Positions 8,530 through 17,525 of a stretch of DNA of 50,015 bases are shown piece after piece. Source of the stretch: an uncultured Burkholderiales bacterium. GTDB lineage: Bacteria; Pseudomonadota; Gammaproteobacteria; Burkholderiales; Burkholderiaceae_C. The translations under genes were made by a program, and so were the position numbers. The notes beneath the pieces are model-generated. The model saw only the letters and a program-made list of their open reading frames with translations. It had not been told where the DNA came from and ran no database searches. The stretch is taken from contig CAITHK010000207.1 in assembly GCA_903892175.1 (NCBI GenBank), positions 1 to 50,015 on the forward strand, given 5' to 3'. How positions within the stretch are numbered: position 1 is the first letter of the stretch; every line of letters starts with the position of its first letter.

Positions 8530-9989
8530 GCTTCCACGGCCTTGACCATGTCTTCGACCACTTTCTTGGCGTCACCAAACACCATCATGGTTTTGTCCAT
8601 GTAAAACAATTCGTTGTCCAAACCCGCATAGCCTGAAGCCATGGAGCGCTTGTTGACGATGATGGTTTTGGCTTTGAAGGCTTCCAGAATTGGCATGCCA
8701 TAAATCGGCGAGCCCTTGGTCATGGCTGCGGGGTTGACCACATCGTTCGCGCCCAAAATGATGGCGACATCGGCCTGCCCAAATTCGCCGTTGATGTCTT
8801 CCATCTCGAACACTTGGTCATAGGGCACCTCGGCCTCGGCGAGCAACACGTTCATGTGGCCTGGCATGCGTCCGGCCACCGGGTGAATCGCGTACTTCAC
8901 GCTGATGCCTTTGTGCATCAGTTTCTCAGCCAATTCGTTCACCGCGTGCTGGGCGCGCGCCACGGCCAAGCCGTAACCCGGCACGATGATCACACTTTCG
9001 GCATTTGCCAAGATGTAAGCCGCATCGTCCGCGCTGCCGCTCTTGACAGGACGCTGCTCGGTGCTGCCTGCAGCAGCAGTCCCCGCCTCGCCACCAAAGC
9101 CCCCCAAGATCACATTGAAGAACGAGCGGTTCATCGCCTTGCACATGATGTAGCTCAGGATGGCCCCCGAGCTGCCGACCAAAGAGCCCGCAATGATCAA
9201 CATGCTGTTGTTGAGTGAGAAGCCAATGCCTGCTGCGGCCCATCCCGAGTAGCTGTTGAGCATGGACACCACCACCGGCATGTCCGCGCCGCCGATCGGG
9301 ATGATGATCAACACACCCAACACAAACGACAACGCGAGCATCAGCAAAAAGGCGTCCCAGTTGCCACTGAGCATGAAGACCACGCCCAGCCCCAACGTAC
9401 CCAAACCTACCGCAAGGTTGAGCATGTGCTGTCCAGCAAACACCACCGGCGCCCCCTGGAACAAACGAAATTTGTACTTGCCCGACAGCTTGCCAAAGGC
9501 AATGACCGAACCGCTGAAGGTGATGGCGCCGATCGCTGCACCCAAGAACAATTCCAATCGGTTGCCTTTGGGAATGTCCAAGGTACCTTGGCCTTGTGCC
9601 ACGATGCCAAAAGCGGCCGGCTCAACCACTGCAGCGATCGCAATGAACACCGCAGCCAAACCGATCATGCTGTGCATGAAGGCCACCAACTCAGGCATCT
9701 TGGTCATCTCGACGCGTTGCGCCATCAGGGTGCCTGCGCCGCCACCGATCACCAAGCCCAGCAAGACCCACGACATGCCCAAGCCAGAGCCCGACAACTT
9801 GATGATCAAGGCCGCCGTGGTCAACACGGCAATCGTCATGCCGGTCATTCCAAACAGGTTGCCTCGGATTGAGGTGGTGGGGTGACTCAAGCCTTTGAGG
9901 GCTTGGATGAAACACACACTGGCCACCAAATACATCATGGTGACCAAGTTCATGCTCACGAAATCCATGTTCAACAAACCGCCGTTCAT
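8526..9989 (-). CDS. pntB: NAD(P) transhydrogenase subunit beta
   Basis: PntB is the beta subunit of the proton-translocating transhydrogenase, which makes NADPH from NADH using the proton gradient. The 487-residue protein has about nine membrane helices in its first 280 residues, then the soluble NADP(H)-binding domain III: VIIVPGYGLAVARAQHAVNEL, the HPVAGRMPGHMNVLLAEAEVPYD segment, the GANDVVNPAA motif and KRSMASGYAGLDN. It overlaps pntAB by four bases at its start and fadD by four at its end. Confidence 0.97.
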   Translation of the reverse strand: MNGGLLNMDFVSMNLVTMMYLVASVCFIQALKGLSHPTTSIRGNLFGMTGMTIAVLTTAALIIKLSGSGLGMSWVLLGLVIGGGAGTLMAQRVEMTKMPELVAFMHSMIGLAAVFIAIAAVVEPAAFGIVAQGQGTLDIPKGNRLELFLGAAIGAITFSGSVIAFGKLSGKYKFRLFQGAPVVFAGQHMLNLAVGLGTLGLGVVFMLSGNWDAFLLMLALSFVLGVLIIIPIGGADMPVVVSMLNSYSGWAAAGIGFSLNNSMLIIAGSLVGSSGAILSYIMCKAMNRSFFNVILGGFGGEAGTAAAGSTEQRPVKSGSADDAAYILANAESVIIVPGYGLAVARAQHAVNELAEKLMHKGISVKYAIHPVAGRMPGHMNVLLAEAEVPYDQVFEMEDINGEFGQADVAIILGANDVVNPAAMTKGSPIYGMPILEAFKAKTIIVNKRSMASGYAGLDNELFYMDKTMMVFGDAKKVVEDMVKAVEA

Positions 9990-10309
9990 TTTGAGGCTCC
10001 TTCAGCAGTCGGTGCCTTTTTGTCTTTTTTCCTGAACATCTCCAACATGCGGCGTGTCACCATGAAGCCGCCAAACACATTGACAGCCGCCAAGACCACC
10101 GCAAACACGCCCATGGTTTTGCCCAATGTGGTTTCAGTCATGGCAGCTGCCAGCATGGCCCCAACAATGACGATGGCAGAAATGGCGTTGGTCACCGCCA
10201 TCAGCGGTGTGTGCAAGGCGGGCGTGACCGTCCACACCACGTGGTAACCCACATAGATGGCCAGCACAAAGATGATGAGGTTCAGGAGGGTGGGGGAAAC
10301 TGCGTCCAT
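9986..10309 (-). CDS. pntAB: NAD(P) transhydrogenase subunit alpha part 2 (membrane domain)
   Basis: This 107-residue membrane protein is the C-terminal membrane part of the transhydrogenase alpha subunit, encoded by a separate gene as in Rhodospirillum rubrum, rather than fused as in E. coli. It shows FVLAIYVGYHVVWTVTPALHTPLMAVTNAISAIVIVGA, split over the first helices, and a basic cytoplasmic tail (MFRKKDKKAPTAEGASK). A GAGGAA ribosome-binding site precedes its ATG. It stands between pntAA (17 bases upstream) and pntB (4-base overlap). Confidence 0.95.
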   Translation of the reverse strand: MDAVSPTLLNLIIFVLAIYVGYHVVWTVTPALHTPLMAVTNAISAIVIVGAMLAAAMTETTLGKTMGVFAVVLAAVNVFGGFMVTRRMLEMFRKKDKKAPTAEGASK

Positions 10310-10326
10310 TTTTTAATTCCTCACGT

Positions 10327-11457
10327 TCATTTCTTGACCACCGCGCCATCGCGGGTCATCAAACAAGCCGCCACGATGTCGTCCTCCAAGTCGATGTGGA
10401 GCACACCGTCCTTGTTGATGATCAGTTTCAAAAAGTCCAACACGTTGCGCGCATACAGCGCACTCGAATCCGCCGCCACCAAGGCGGGCAAATTGGTTTC
10501 TCCGACCAATGTCACACCATGTTTGATCACGGTTTTTCCGGCCTCGGTCAAAGGGCAGTTGCCGTCTGTGCCCTGGGCACCTTTGCCTGCGGCGATGTCA
10601 ATGATCACAGAACCCGGTTTCATGGCTTTGACCATGTCTTCGGTCACCAACACCGGAGCTGCGCGCCCTGGAATCAAGGCCGTGGCAATCACCACGTCGG
10701 CCTGTGCCACACGCTTGGCCACTTCGATTTTTTGACGATCCAGCCAGCTCTGCGGCATGGGGCGGGCATAGCCGCCAACCCCTTCAGCGGCATCTTTTTC
10801 TTCTTGGGTTTCAAACGGCACGTCGATGAATTTGGCCCCCAATGACTCCACTTGTTCTTTCACGCTCGGGCGCACATCGGTGGCCTCAATCACGGCCCCC
10901 AATCGTTTGGCCGTCGCAATCGCTTGCAAGCCCGCCACACCCACGCCTAGGATGACGACGCGCGCGGCTTTGACGGTGCCCGCTGCGGTCATCAACATGG
11001 GAAAAAAGCGTTGGTATTTGTCGGCCGCCAGCATCACGGCTTTGTAACCTGCGATGTTGGCTTGCGACGACAACACATCCATGCTTTGCGCGCGCGTGGT
11101 GCGCGGCGCAGCCTCCAGCGCAAACCCTGTGGCACCGGCGGTGGCCAAGCGCTGCAGGCCTTCGGCGTTGAAGGGCTCCAACATGCCGACCACGGTGCTG
11201 CCTGCCACCACATGCGCGGCCTCAGCCTGAGAAGGGCCACGCACTTTGAGCACCAAGTCGCAGCCCCAAGCCGCCGCCACATCAACCAACTCGGCACCCA
11301 CTGCCGCATAGGCGGCATCGGTGACGCTCGCCGCCACACCGGCACCCGATTGAATGCGCACGGTGTGACCCTGAGCGATCAGTTTTTTGGCCGTCTCGGG
11401 CGTTATCGCCACACGGGTTTCACCTGCCGTCGTTTCGACGGGCACGCCTATCAGCAT
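10327..11457 (-). CDS. pntAA: NAD(P) transhydrogenase subunit alpha part 1 (NAD-binding)
   Basis: This is the soluble NAD(H)-binding domain I of the transhydrogenase. The 376-residue protein starts like its family and like alanine dehydrogenase (MLIGVPVETTAGETRVAITPE). It has RTTRAQSMDVLSSQANIAGYKAV, the Rossmann motif VVILGVGVAGLQAIATAKRLGA and the mobile-loop GGYARPMP. An AGGAGTTCCTC ribosome-binding site supports the ATG. It leads the five-gene unit ending in mtnN and faces nudJ, 99 bases away. Confidence 0.96.
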   Translation of the reverse strand: MLIGVPVETTAGETRVAITPETAKKLIAQGHTVRIQSGAGVAASVTDAAYAAVGAELVDVAAAWGCDLVLKVRGPSQAEAAHVVAGSTVVGMLEPFNAEGLQRLATAGATGFALEAAPRTTRAQSMDVLSSQANIAGYKAVMLAADKYQRFFPMLMTAAGTVKAARVVILGVGVAGLQAIATAKRLGAVIEATDVRPSVKEQVESLGAKFIDVPFETQEEKDAAEGVGGYARPMPQSWLDRQKIEVAKRVAQADVVIATALIPGRAAPVLVTEDMVKAMKPGSVIIDIAAGKGAQGTDGNCPLTEAGKTVIKHGVTLVGETNLPALVAADSSALYARNVLDFLKLIINKDGVLHIDLEDDIVAACLMTRDGAVVKK

Positions 11458-11556
11458 GAGGAACTCCTAAAGGCTGGGGTTGTTGTCAGATTTTCGAAAG
11501 GTTACACCAGAAACACCCCTGCACTGGCGTGGGCTTACCCGAAAGATAATGGGGAA

Positions 11557-12069
11557 ATGACTATCCGTTGGAAACCCAGTGTCACCGTGGCCGCCATCAT
11601 TGAGCGCGATGGCCGCTATCTCTTGATTGAAGAACACACGCCAGAAGGCTTGCGCCTGAACAACCCGGCGGGACACCTCGACCCCGGTGAAGCGCCGGAA
11701 GTCGGTTGCGCACGCGAGGCGTTTGAAGAAACCACCCACCCCTTCACGCCCACCGCCTTGGTTGGCATCTACATGTCGCGCTTTCTGCGTCCAGCGCGCG
11801 AGGCACGTGCCGCCGAAGACATCACCTACTTGCGCTTTGCCTACTGCGGTGAGCTGGGCGAGGCGGTGGAGGGCGCACAACTCGACACCGGCATTGAGCG
11901 CACCTTGTGGATGAGCATCGACGAAGTGCGCGCCAATGCACACCGCTTGCGCAGCCCCTTGGTGTTGCGATGCATCGAAGACCACGCGCGGGGCCAACGC
12001 TTTCCAATGGCCTTGGTCTACACCGACCCCAGCGTGCTGACAATCCACACCTCACCTGCAACACCATGA
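11557..12069 (+). CDS. nudJ: NUDIX phosphatase NudJ
   Basis: NudJ-type NUDIX hydrolases act on nucleoside tri- and diphosphates and on HMP-PP, a thiamine intermediate. From the ATG at 11557 the protein has 170 residues, starting with [21 protein letters not shown]. The NUDIX box is GHLDPGE-x7-REAFEETTH, in which the usual Gly of the REUXEEXGU ending is Thr. The C-terminal [23 protein letters not shown] matches the NudJ family. The gene overlaps mnmA as ATGA, the same nudJ-mnmA order as in E. coli, which supports the assignment. A longer frame upstream lies inside pntAA on the other strand and is not part of the gene. Confidence 0.9.
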   Translation: MTIRWKPSVTVAAIIERDGRYLLIEEHTPEGLRLNNPAGHLDPGEAPEVGCAREAFEETTHPFTPTALVGIYMSRFLRPAREARAAEDITYLRFAYCGELGEAVEGAQLDTGIERTLWMSIDEVRANAHRLRSPLVLRCIEDHARGQRFPMALVYTDPSVLTIHTSPATP

Positions 12070-13193
12070 AAAAGCATCGCGTGGTGGTGGGCTTGAGTGG
12101 CGGCGTCGACTCAGCGGTCAGTGCCTACCTGCTCAAACAGCAAGGCCACGAAGTGGTCGGCATCTTCATGAAGAACTGGGAAGACGACGACGACAGCGCG
12201 TACTGCTCATCCAACATCGACTTTGTGGATGCCGCCGCCGTGGCGGATGTCTTAGGCATTGAAATAGAGCACATCAACTTTGCCGCCGAATACAAAGACC
12301 GGGTGTTTGCCGAGTTCTTGCGTGAATACCAAGGAGGGCGCACCCCCAACCCGGACATCTTGTGCAATGCCGAGATCAAATTCAAAGCCTTTTTAGACCA
12401 TGCGTTCTCCGTGGGTGCTGACAAAATTGCCACCGGTCACTACGCCCGGGTGCGCGAAGTTGCACGCGCCGTCGGCCATGAGTTTCAACTGCTCAAAGGT
12501 CTTGACCCCAGCAAAGACCAAAGCTACTTTTTGCACCGACTCAACCAGGGGCAGCTCTCCAAAACCTGGTTCCCCGTCGGTGAACTGCACAAAACAGAAG
12601 TGCGACGCATCGCCAGCGAGATTGGTCTGCCCAACGCCAAGAAAAAAGACTCCACCGGCATTTGCTTCATTGGCGAGCGTCCCTTCCGTGAATTCCTCAA
12701 TCGCTACATCGCCAACACACCGGGCCCGATCCAAGACGAACGTGGCCGTCAAATTGGGACCCATGTGGGCCTGAGCTTTTACACCTTGGGTCAACGCCAA
12801 GGCCTTGGAATTGGCGGCATCAAAGATAAAGGTGCGCAACGCGGCAGTGGTGAACACGCCCCTTGGTTTGTGGCCCGCAAAGACTTGTCACGCAATACCT
12901 TGTCCGTCGTGCAGGGACATGACCACCCTTGGTTGCTGTCTGGCCAATTGACAGCCGATGACTTGAGCTGGTGCGCCAGCACTGCGCCGGCCCCAGGGCG
13001 CTATGCAGCCAAGACACGCTACCGTCAAAGTGATGCACCATGCAACTTGACCTACAACGACAAAGGCGAGCTTGCGCTCGCCTTTGATGACCCTCAATGG
13101 GCGGTCACACCGGGCCAGTCAGCCGTGCTGTACGACGGCGAGGTGTGTTTGGGTGGCGGGGTCATCGCCAGCGCTGCAGCACTGGACAATTGA
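12066..13193 (+). CDS. mnmA: tRNA-specific 2-thiouridylase MnmA
   Basis: MnmA makes the 2-thio group of the wobble uridine in tRNAs for Lys, Glu and Gln, using sulfur passed along a relay. The 375-residue protein begins with the PP-loop [18 protein letters not shown] (about residues 6-23) and has the [13 protein letters not shown] insert. The two catalytic cysteines are seen in [12 protein letters not shown] and [12 protein letters not shown]. The start ATG overlaps the nudJ stop. No obvious Rho-independent terminator follows; a 7-bp hairpin without a T-run lies at 13217-13237. Confidence 0.97.
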   Translation: MKKHRVVVGLSGGVDSAVSAYLLKQQGHEVVGIFMKNWEDDDDSAYCSSNIDFVDAAAVADVLGIEIEHINFAAEYKDRVFAEFLREYQGGRTPNPDILCNAEIKFKAFLDHAFSVGADKIATGHYARVREVARAVGHEFQLLKGLDPSKDQSYFLHRLNQGQLSKTWFPVGELHKTEVRRIASEIGLPNAKKKDSTGICFIGERPFREFLNRYIANTPGPIQDERGRQIGTHVGLSFYTLGQRQGLGIGGIKDKGAQRGSGEHAPWFVARKDLSRNTLSVVQGHDHPWLLSGQLTADDLSWCASTAPAPGRYAAKTRYRQSDAPCNLTYNDKGELALAFDDPQWAVTPGQSAVLYDGEVCLGGGVIASAAALDN

Positions 13194-13223
13194 CACGCCT
13201 GAAGTCACTCGGTGGAACGCGGT

Positions 13224-13430
13224 TTATTTGACCGCGTCAACCTTCTTCGCAACGTGCTCTTTGTTTGACACCGACTTGGCGTGCGCTTTGTCTGCAGGCG
13301 CCGCCTTTGCGACCACGCTCGTTGGCGTGGGCGACACACCAGACACCGCAACTGGCGAAGCGACAGGCGATGAGGCCCACGCTGCAGCAGAAAAAGCACC
13401 GACGATCAAAGAGGCAATCAGCTTGTTCAT
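13224..13430 (-). CDS. Small secreted Ala/Lys-rich protein, function unknown
   Basis: This 68-residue product has a clear signal peptide (MNKLIASLIVGAFSAAAWAS, cut near Ala-Ser) and a low-complexity mature part rich in Ala, Val, Pro, Ser and Lys, ending KSVSNKEHVAKKVDAVK. AAGGA seven bases before the ATG at 13430 fixes the start; an in-frame upstream start at 13478 would hide the signal peptide. I do not recognise a family. The composition recalls small periplasmic stress proteins such as the acid-shock type, but that is likeness in composition only. It converges on mnmA with 30 bases between. Confidence 0.65.
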   Translation of the reverse strand: MNKLIASLIVGAFSAAAWASSPVASPVAVSGVSPTPTSVVAKAAPADKAHAKSVSNKEHVAKKVDAVK

Positions 13431-13564
13431 GAAAGTTTCCTTCGGGTTGTTGAACAGCTCCAGTTGTCTGGAGTTCATCTACAACGAGTTCCGAAGAAGA
13501 CCTGTTGACCCAAATATTTAATTATTTGCGTCAACGTTTGATGTGCCGCAGCGTTGCGTGTGGC

Positions 13565-14542
13565 TCAATCGAGTTTGACATTGGCTTGTCGAACCACCTG
13601 CCCCCACTTGGCGGAATCGGTCTTCAAAAAAGCGCTGAATTCGCTGGGGGTCATGGCTTTCAACTCACCGCCATACGAACGCCACTTCTCGATCAATGCT
13701 GGGTTTTGTGTCGTGGCTTTTTGCATCGCAGCCGAGAGTTTTTCTACGATCGCAGGCGGTGTGCCCGCAGGCGCCAGCAAGCCGATCCACGCGGTGGGCG
13801 TGTAATCTGGCAAGCCCGCCTCAGCGAACGTGGGGACATCGGGGAAATTGGGATGACGGGTCTTGCCTGTCAGCGCCAACACCTTCAATTTGCCGGCACG
13901 CACATTGCCCACCGCCGCGGGCAAGGCATCAAACATCAGCTGCACCTGGCCCGACACCAAATCGGCGTAAGGGCTGGATGTGTTGTAGGGGATGAACTTG
14001 ATCTTGGTGCCAGAGCCAAAACCAAACCATTCACCGGCCAAGTGGTAATAGCTACCAGGCCCTAAGGTGGCTGCGGCCATGCTCTCAGGTTGCGCCTTGA
14101 GGTGCGCAATCAACTCGCGTGCTGAGTTTTGCGTCACACCCGGGTTGGCAATCAAGGCTGTGTTGAGCAAGCCCACCAAGCTGATGGGCGCAAAGTCACG
14201 CTCCACGTTGTAGGGCACCTTGCTGTAAAGGTGCGGCACCACGGACAACGAGCTGGTCGCTCCCATGACCAAGGTGTACCCATCTGGGGCCGCTTTGGCG
14301 CCTGCTTCCATTCCAATCATGTTGGAAGCACCCGGACGGTTTTCCACCACCACAGGCTGGCCCAGCACTTTCGTCAACTCGATGGCAATTTCACGGGTGT
14401 TGGCATCGGGGCCGGTCCCCACGGGGAAAGGCGCAATGATGCGAATCGCTTTGTTGGGATAGTCTTGGGCTTGTACGCCTAGGCCTGTGAGGAGGGCGGC
14501 ACAGACAGCAGCCAGGCCAACAAAGCGACGTATCAAAGTCAT
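13565..14542 (-). CDS. Bug/TctC family tripartite tricarboxylate binding protein
   Basis: Bug proteins are periplasmic solute receptors, very numerous in Burkholderiales, that bind carboxylates and aromatic or amino acids. The 325-residue product has a signal peptide (TLIRRFVGLAAVCAALLTGLGVQAQ), the family start YPNKAIRIIAPFPVGTGPD (usually PGG where PVG stands here), the VVVENRPGASNMIGM motif, APDGYTLVMG and TFAEAGLPDYTPTAWIGLLAPAGTP. AGGAGA before the ATG at 14542 sets the start. No TctA/TctB membrane genes are near. It faces the VOC-hydroxylase cassette, so its ligand is probably the acid degraded there. Confidence 0.9.
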   Translation of the reverse strand: MTLIRRFVGLAAVCAALLTGLGVQAQDYPNKAIRIIAPFPVGTGPDANTREIAIELTKVLGQPVVVENRPGASNMIGMEAGAKAAPDGYTLVMGATSSLSVVPHLYSKVPYNVERDFAPISLVGLLNTALIANPGVTQNSARELIAHLKAQPESMAAATLGPGSYYHLAGEWFGFGSGTKIKFIPYNTSSPYADLVSGQVQLMFDALPAAVGNVRAGKLKVLALTGKTRHPNFPDVPTFAEAGLPDYTPTAWIGLLAPAGTPPAIVEKLSAAMQKATTQNPALIEKWRSYGGELKAMTPSEFSAFLKTDSAKWGQVVRQANVKLD

Positions 14543-14611
14543 GGAAAGTCTCCTAAATATCTTAAGGGGGGTTGATTTTTCAAAAACCAATCATAAAATA
14601 TATTCAGTTTG

Positions 14612-14630
14612 TCAAATTATGATAATTTGA
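14612..14630. promoter_or_regulatory. 19-bp palindrome, candidate IclR operator
   Basis: Nine-base perfect arms TCAAATTAT and ATAATTTGA flank a single G. The site sits in an AT-rich 119-base gap between the divergent Bug receptor and VOC genes. IclR-family regulators bind short palindromes in such gaps, and an iclR gene lies in the cassette, so this is the best operator candidate. Binding is inferred. Confidence 0.5.
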
Positions 14631-14661
14631 TATGTTTTTAGGTATTTACCCGAGGTAATCT

Positions 14662-15231
14662 ATGGCACGCAACCCTCTTCTTCAAGAACAAAGCGCTTTG
14701 GCATTCAGCCACATGGGCTTTTATGTCACAGATCTCGCACGCATGACCCACTTCTACACCGAGGTCATGGGGTTCACCCAAACCGACCAAGGCCACCTCG
14801 GGGCCGTGCAACTGGTATTCCTCAGCCGCGACCCGAGCGAACACCACCAAGTGGTGCTGGCCACCGGCCGCCCTGAGGGTCTGTCCTTCAACCTGATCAA
14901 TCAGTTGTCTTTTAGGGTCCGCGACTTGGCCACCTTGCGTTCGGTACATAACCACGCCTTGACCTTCGACGGTGTACACGACATGCAATGCGCCACCCAC
15001 GGCAATGCGGTGTCGATTTACTTCCGCGACCCCGAGGGCAACCGCATTGAGGTCTTCTTGGACACGCCGTGGTACTGCGAACAACCCTTACGCGAAGCCA
15101 TTGACATCCACCAAAGCGACGAGGCCATCATGGCGCGCGCCCAAGCCATTGCCCAAAGCAGACCCAAATTCCAAAGCCGTGCCACCTGGCAGGCCGACAT
15201 GGCACGTCGCATGGGCTATGTAAAGGATTGA
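14662..15231 (+). CDS. VOC-family protein, probable extradiol dioxygenase-like
   Basis: This 189-residue single-domain protein has two VOC (vicinal oxygen chelate) modules, as in glyoxalases and one-domain extradiol dioxygenases. The first module starts FSHMGFYVTDLARMTHFYTEVMGF (His17 at the usual metal position), with His61/His62 in SEHHQVVL; the second starts NQLSFRVRDL and ends in YFRDPEGNRIEVF with Glu130. At the start of module 2, where a His is common, Gln81 stands. A basic C-terminal tail of about 50 residues follows. It is three bases from the FAD hydroxylase gene, which suits ring cleavage of the hydroxylated product. A glyoxalase-like role is also possible. Confidence 0.75.
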   Translation: MARNPLLQEQSALAFSHMGFYVTDLARMTHFYTEVMGFTQTDQGHLGAVQLVFLSRDPSEHHQVVLATGRPEGLSFNLINQLSFRVRDLATLRSVHNHALTFDGVHDMQCATHGNAVSIYFRDPEGNRIEVFLDTPWYCEQPLREAIDIHQSDEAIMARAQAIAQSRPKFQSRATWQADMARRMGYVKD

Positions 15232-15234
15232 GCC

Positions 15235-16743
15235 ATGGTGTTTGACGTCGCAATCATGGGCTATGGCCCAGCAGGCGCGAGCTTGGCCAACTTGCTGGGA
15301 GCGGCCGGGCTGTCGGTGGTGGTGCTGGAAAAAGACGCTGAGATTTACCCCTTACCTCGTGCCATTCACTTTGACGGCGAGGTGATGCGCGTTTTTCAAG
15401 CCATGGGGCTGCGACCCAATATGGAAAGCATCTCACGTCCCGGCATGAAGGGCATGCACTTTGTCAACGCGGCCAATGAAACCTTGTTGATCCGGGGTGG
15501 CACCGCCGCGCTTGGACCACACGGCTGCGCCAACAACCATTACTTTCACCAGCCCGAGTTGGAGCACGTGCTGCGCCAGGGCGTGACACGTTTTGCCAGT
15601 GTCAGCGTGAAACTGCAACACCTGGTCACCGACCTGCAAGAACATGCCGACCATGCGGCGCTGCACGTGACCGACTTGCGCAATGCGCAACAACACGTCG
15701 TGCAAGCCCGCTACGTGGTGGGCTGCGACGGAGCCCGCTCACTGGCGCGCAAACTGCTCAACTGCAGCACCCGCGATCTGGGCCTGCACCAACCCTGGCT
15801 GGTGTTTGATGCCCTGCTCAAACCCAACGCCCCCACACTGCCGGACCACACGGTGCAGCTGTGCGACCCGCAACGCCCCATGACCTACTGCAACGTCACC
15901 GGCAACCGACGCCGCTGGGAGATCATGCTCATGCCTGGCGACGACACCGCCGAGTTGGTCAAACCCGAGAACCTCTGGCCCTTGGTCAGCCGCTGGATCC
16001 AACCAGAACACGCCGACATCGAGCGTGCCGTGATCTACACCTTCCACTCCATCATCGCCGAGGGTTGGCGCCAAGGTCGCCTGATGATCGCGGGCGACGC
16101 TGCCCACCAAACGCCGCCCTTCCTGGGCCAAGGCATGTGCGCGGCCATCCGTGATGTGTCTAACCTGGCTTGGAAACTTCAGGCCGTGGTGCGCGGCACC
16201 GCCAGCGACAATTTGCTCGACAGCTACGAGTCCGAGCGCGCGCCCCATGTGGCCGAGTTCATTGAACTGGCAGTGCGCTTGGGCGACATCATCCAAACCA
16301 CCGACCCCGAGCAAGCGCTCGCACGAGATGCCAAATTTCGGGGTGGCGGCGAACCCGAAATCTTCCACTTCCCGGCACCACGCTTGGGTGCGGGCATCTT
16401 GAGCCAAGCCCCTGCGCCTGTGGGCCAACCTTTCCCCCAGCCACAGCTTGCCAACGGACAGTTGCTCGACGAAGTGGTGGGCAACCACTTTGCCGTCATC
16501 GCAAGGGCCGAGGTGCTGACCAAAGTCACCGAGGCCACACGGCAAGCCTGGGCCAGCTGGCAGGTGCGCACCCTCGACGCCAATGACCCGGCGCTGTCGA
16601 CTTGGCTCGCCAGCCAGCCGGCCCAAGCCGTGGTGCTGCGTCCTGACCGCTATGTGCTGGGCCTGGCCCACAACAGCGCAGAACTGGACGCGCTGACACA
16701 CGACGTGTTGCCCGCACACGCCGAGGTAGAAAGCATCTCTTGA
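15235..16743 (+). CDS. FAD-dependent aromatic hydroxylase (MhpA-like)
   Basis: This 502-residue flavoprotein belongs to the PF01494 monooxygenases that hydroxylate phenolic rings with NAD(P)H and O2. It has the N-terminal FAD motif VAIMGYGPAGASLANLLG (about residues 5-22), VVGCDGARSLARK, and the second FAD motif GRLMIAGDAAHQTPPFLGQGM (about residues 281-301), with a thioredoxin-like C-terminal part as in MhpA. AAAGGA upstream of the ATG marks the start. It is coupled to the VOC gene before it and overlaps the IclR gene after it by four bases. The ring substrate is unknown; 3-(3-hydroxyphenyl)propionate-like acids are a guess. Confidence 0.88.
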   Translation: MVFDVAIMGYGPAGASLANLLGAAGLSVVVLEKDAEIYPLPRAIHFDGEVMRVFQAMGLRPNMESISRPGMKGMHFVNAANETLLIRGGTAALGPHGCANNHYFHQPELEHVLRQGVTRFASVSVKLQHLVTDLQEHADHAALHVTDLRNAQQHVVQARYVVGCDGARSLARKLLNCSTRDLGLHQPWLVFDALLKPNAPTLPDHTVQLCDPQRPMTYCNVTGNRRRWEIMLMPGDDTAELVKPENLWPLVSRWIQPEHADIERAVIYTFHSIIAEGWRQGRLMIAGDAAHQTPPFLGQGMCAAIRDVSNLAWKLQAVVRGTASDNLLDSYESERAPHVAEFIELAVRLGDIIQTTDPEQALARDAKFRGGGEPEIFHFPAPRLGAGILSQAPAPVGQPFPQPQLANGQLLDEVVGNHFAVIARAEVLTKVTEATRQAWASWQVRTLDANDPALSTWLASQPAQAVVLRPDRYVLGLAHNSAELDALTHDVLPAHAEVESIS

Positions 16744-17492
16744 CCGACAAAGCTTTCTCCAGCCTGGCGCGCATGTTGGGCGTGCTCGACTTGTTCAATG
16801 AAACCACGCCGGTCTGGTCCGCCGAGGCCGTGGCCGAGGCCTTGGACGTGTCTGTGCCCACGGCCTACCGCTATGTCAAGTTGTTGGTGGCGTCTGGCTT
16901 GCTGCAACGCTCGGCCGAATCGCAGTACAGCTTGGGGCCACGCATCATCGTGCTCGACCACTTCATCCGCGCGGGCGACCCGGTGCTGCAACACGCCATC
17001 CCCTTCATGCAAGAGTTGGTGGCCACCACGGGGTTTGACTGTGTCATCTCAGCCTTGTACGGCCAACAACTGCTCGACACCCACCGCGAATACGGCAGCT
17101 TGCCGGCTGACTTGGGATACGGGCGGGGGCGCCCCCGCCCCCTGTTCTTGGGCGGTGCACCCAAAGTCATCTTGTCGTGCTTCACGCCCAGCGCTTTGCA
17201 CAAGGTGTTCGATCAGCACCAACAAGAAATTGCACAGGCAGGTCTGCCCACCGAATGGTCCGCTTTTCGCAAGTACTACAGCAGCATTCGCAAGGCCGGA
17301 CATTACCTCTCCAACGGCGAATTGGAAAGCAACCTAGCAGCCTTGGCTGCGCCCATTCAACAAGCCAACGGCACCGTGCTGGGCGCCATCTCGGTGGTCA
17401 CCACCGTGCAACGCATGGCGGTGATCGATGTCGCCAAGGTGGCCGCCTTGGTCATGCGCTGCGCTGCTGACATCGCAATCCGTGTACCCTAG
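16740..17492 (+). CDS. IclR family transcriptional regulator
   Basis: This 250-residue regulator has the IclR winged helix-turn-helix in its first 70 residues (SSLARMLGVLDLF, then SAEAVAEALDVSVPTAYRYVKLLVASGLLQR) and the GAF-like effector domain after it. The start is a TTG that overlaps the hydroxylase stop as TTGA; the first ATG would cut into the DNA-binding domain. IclR regulators such as MhpR control aromatic pathways that use MhpA-type hydroxylases. Its position inside the cassette suggests that it controls it, perhaps through the palindrome at 14612-14630. Confidence 0.9.
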   Translation: MTDKAFSSLARMLGVLDLFNETTPVWSAEAVAEALDVSVPTAYRYVKLLVASGLLQRSAESQYSLGPRIIVLDHFIRAGDPVLQHAIPFMQELVATTGFDCVISALYGQQLLDTHREYGSLPADLGYGRGRPRPLFLGGAPKVILSCFTPSALHKVFDQHQQEIAQAGLPTEWSAFRKYYSSIRKAGHYLSNGELESNLAALAAPIQQANGTVLGAISVVTTVQRMAVIDVAKVAALVMRCAADIAIRVP

Positions 17493-17525
17493 CCCCAAAT
17501 TTTTTGAACCGAAAGGAACCTTCCC

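Noticed and set aside
13217-13237. Hairpin ACGCGGT/ACCGCGT as a terminator of mnmA or the small secreted gene
   Set aside because: The stem is only 7 bp, it includes the stop codon of the small gene, and there is no T-run on either strand.
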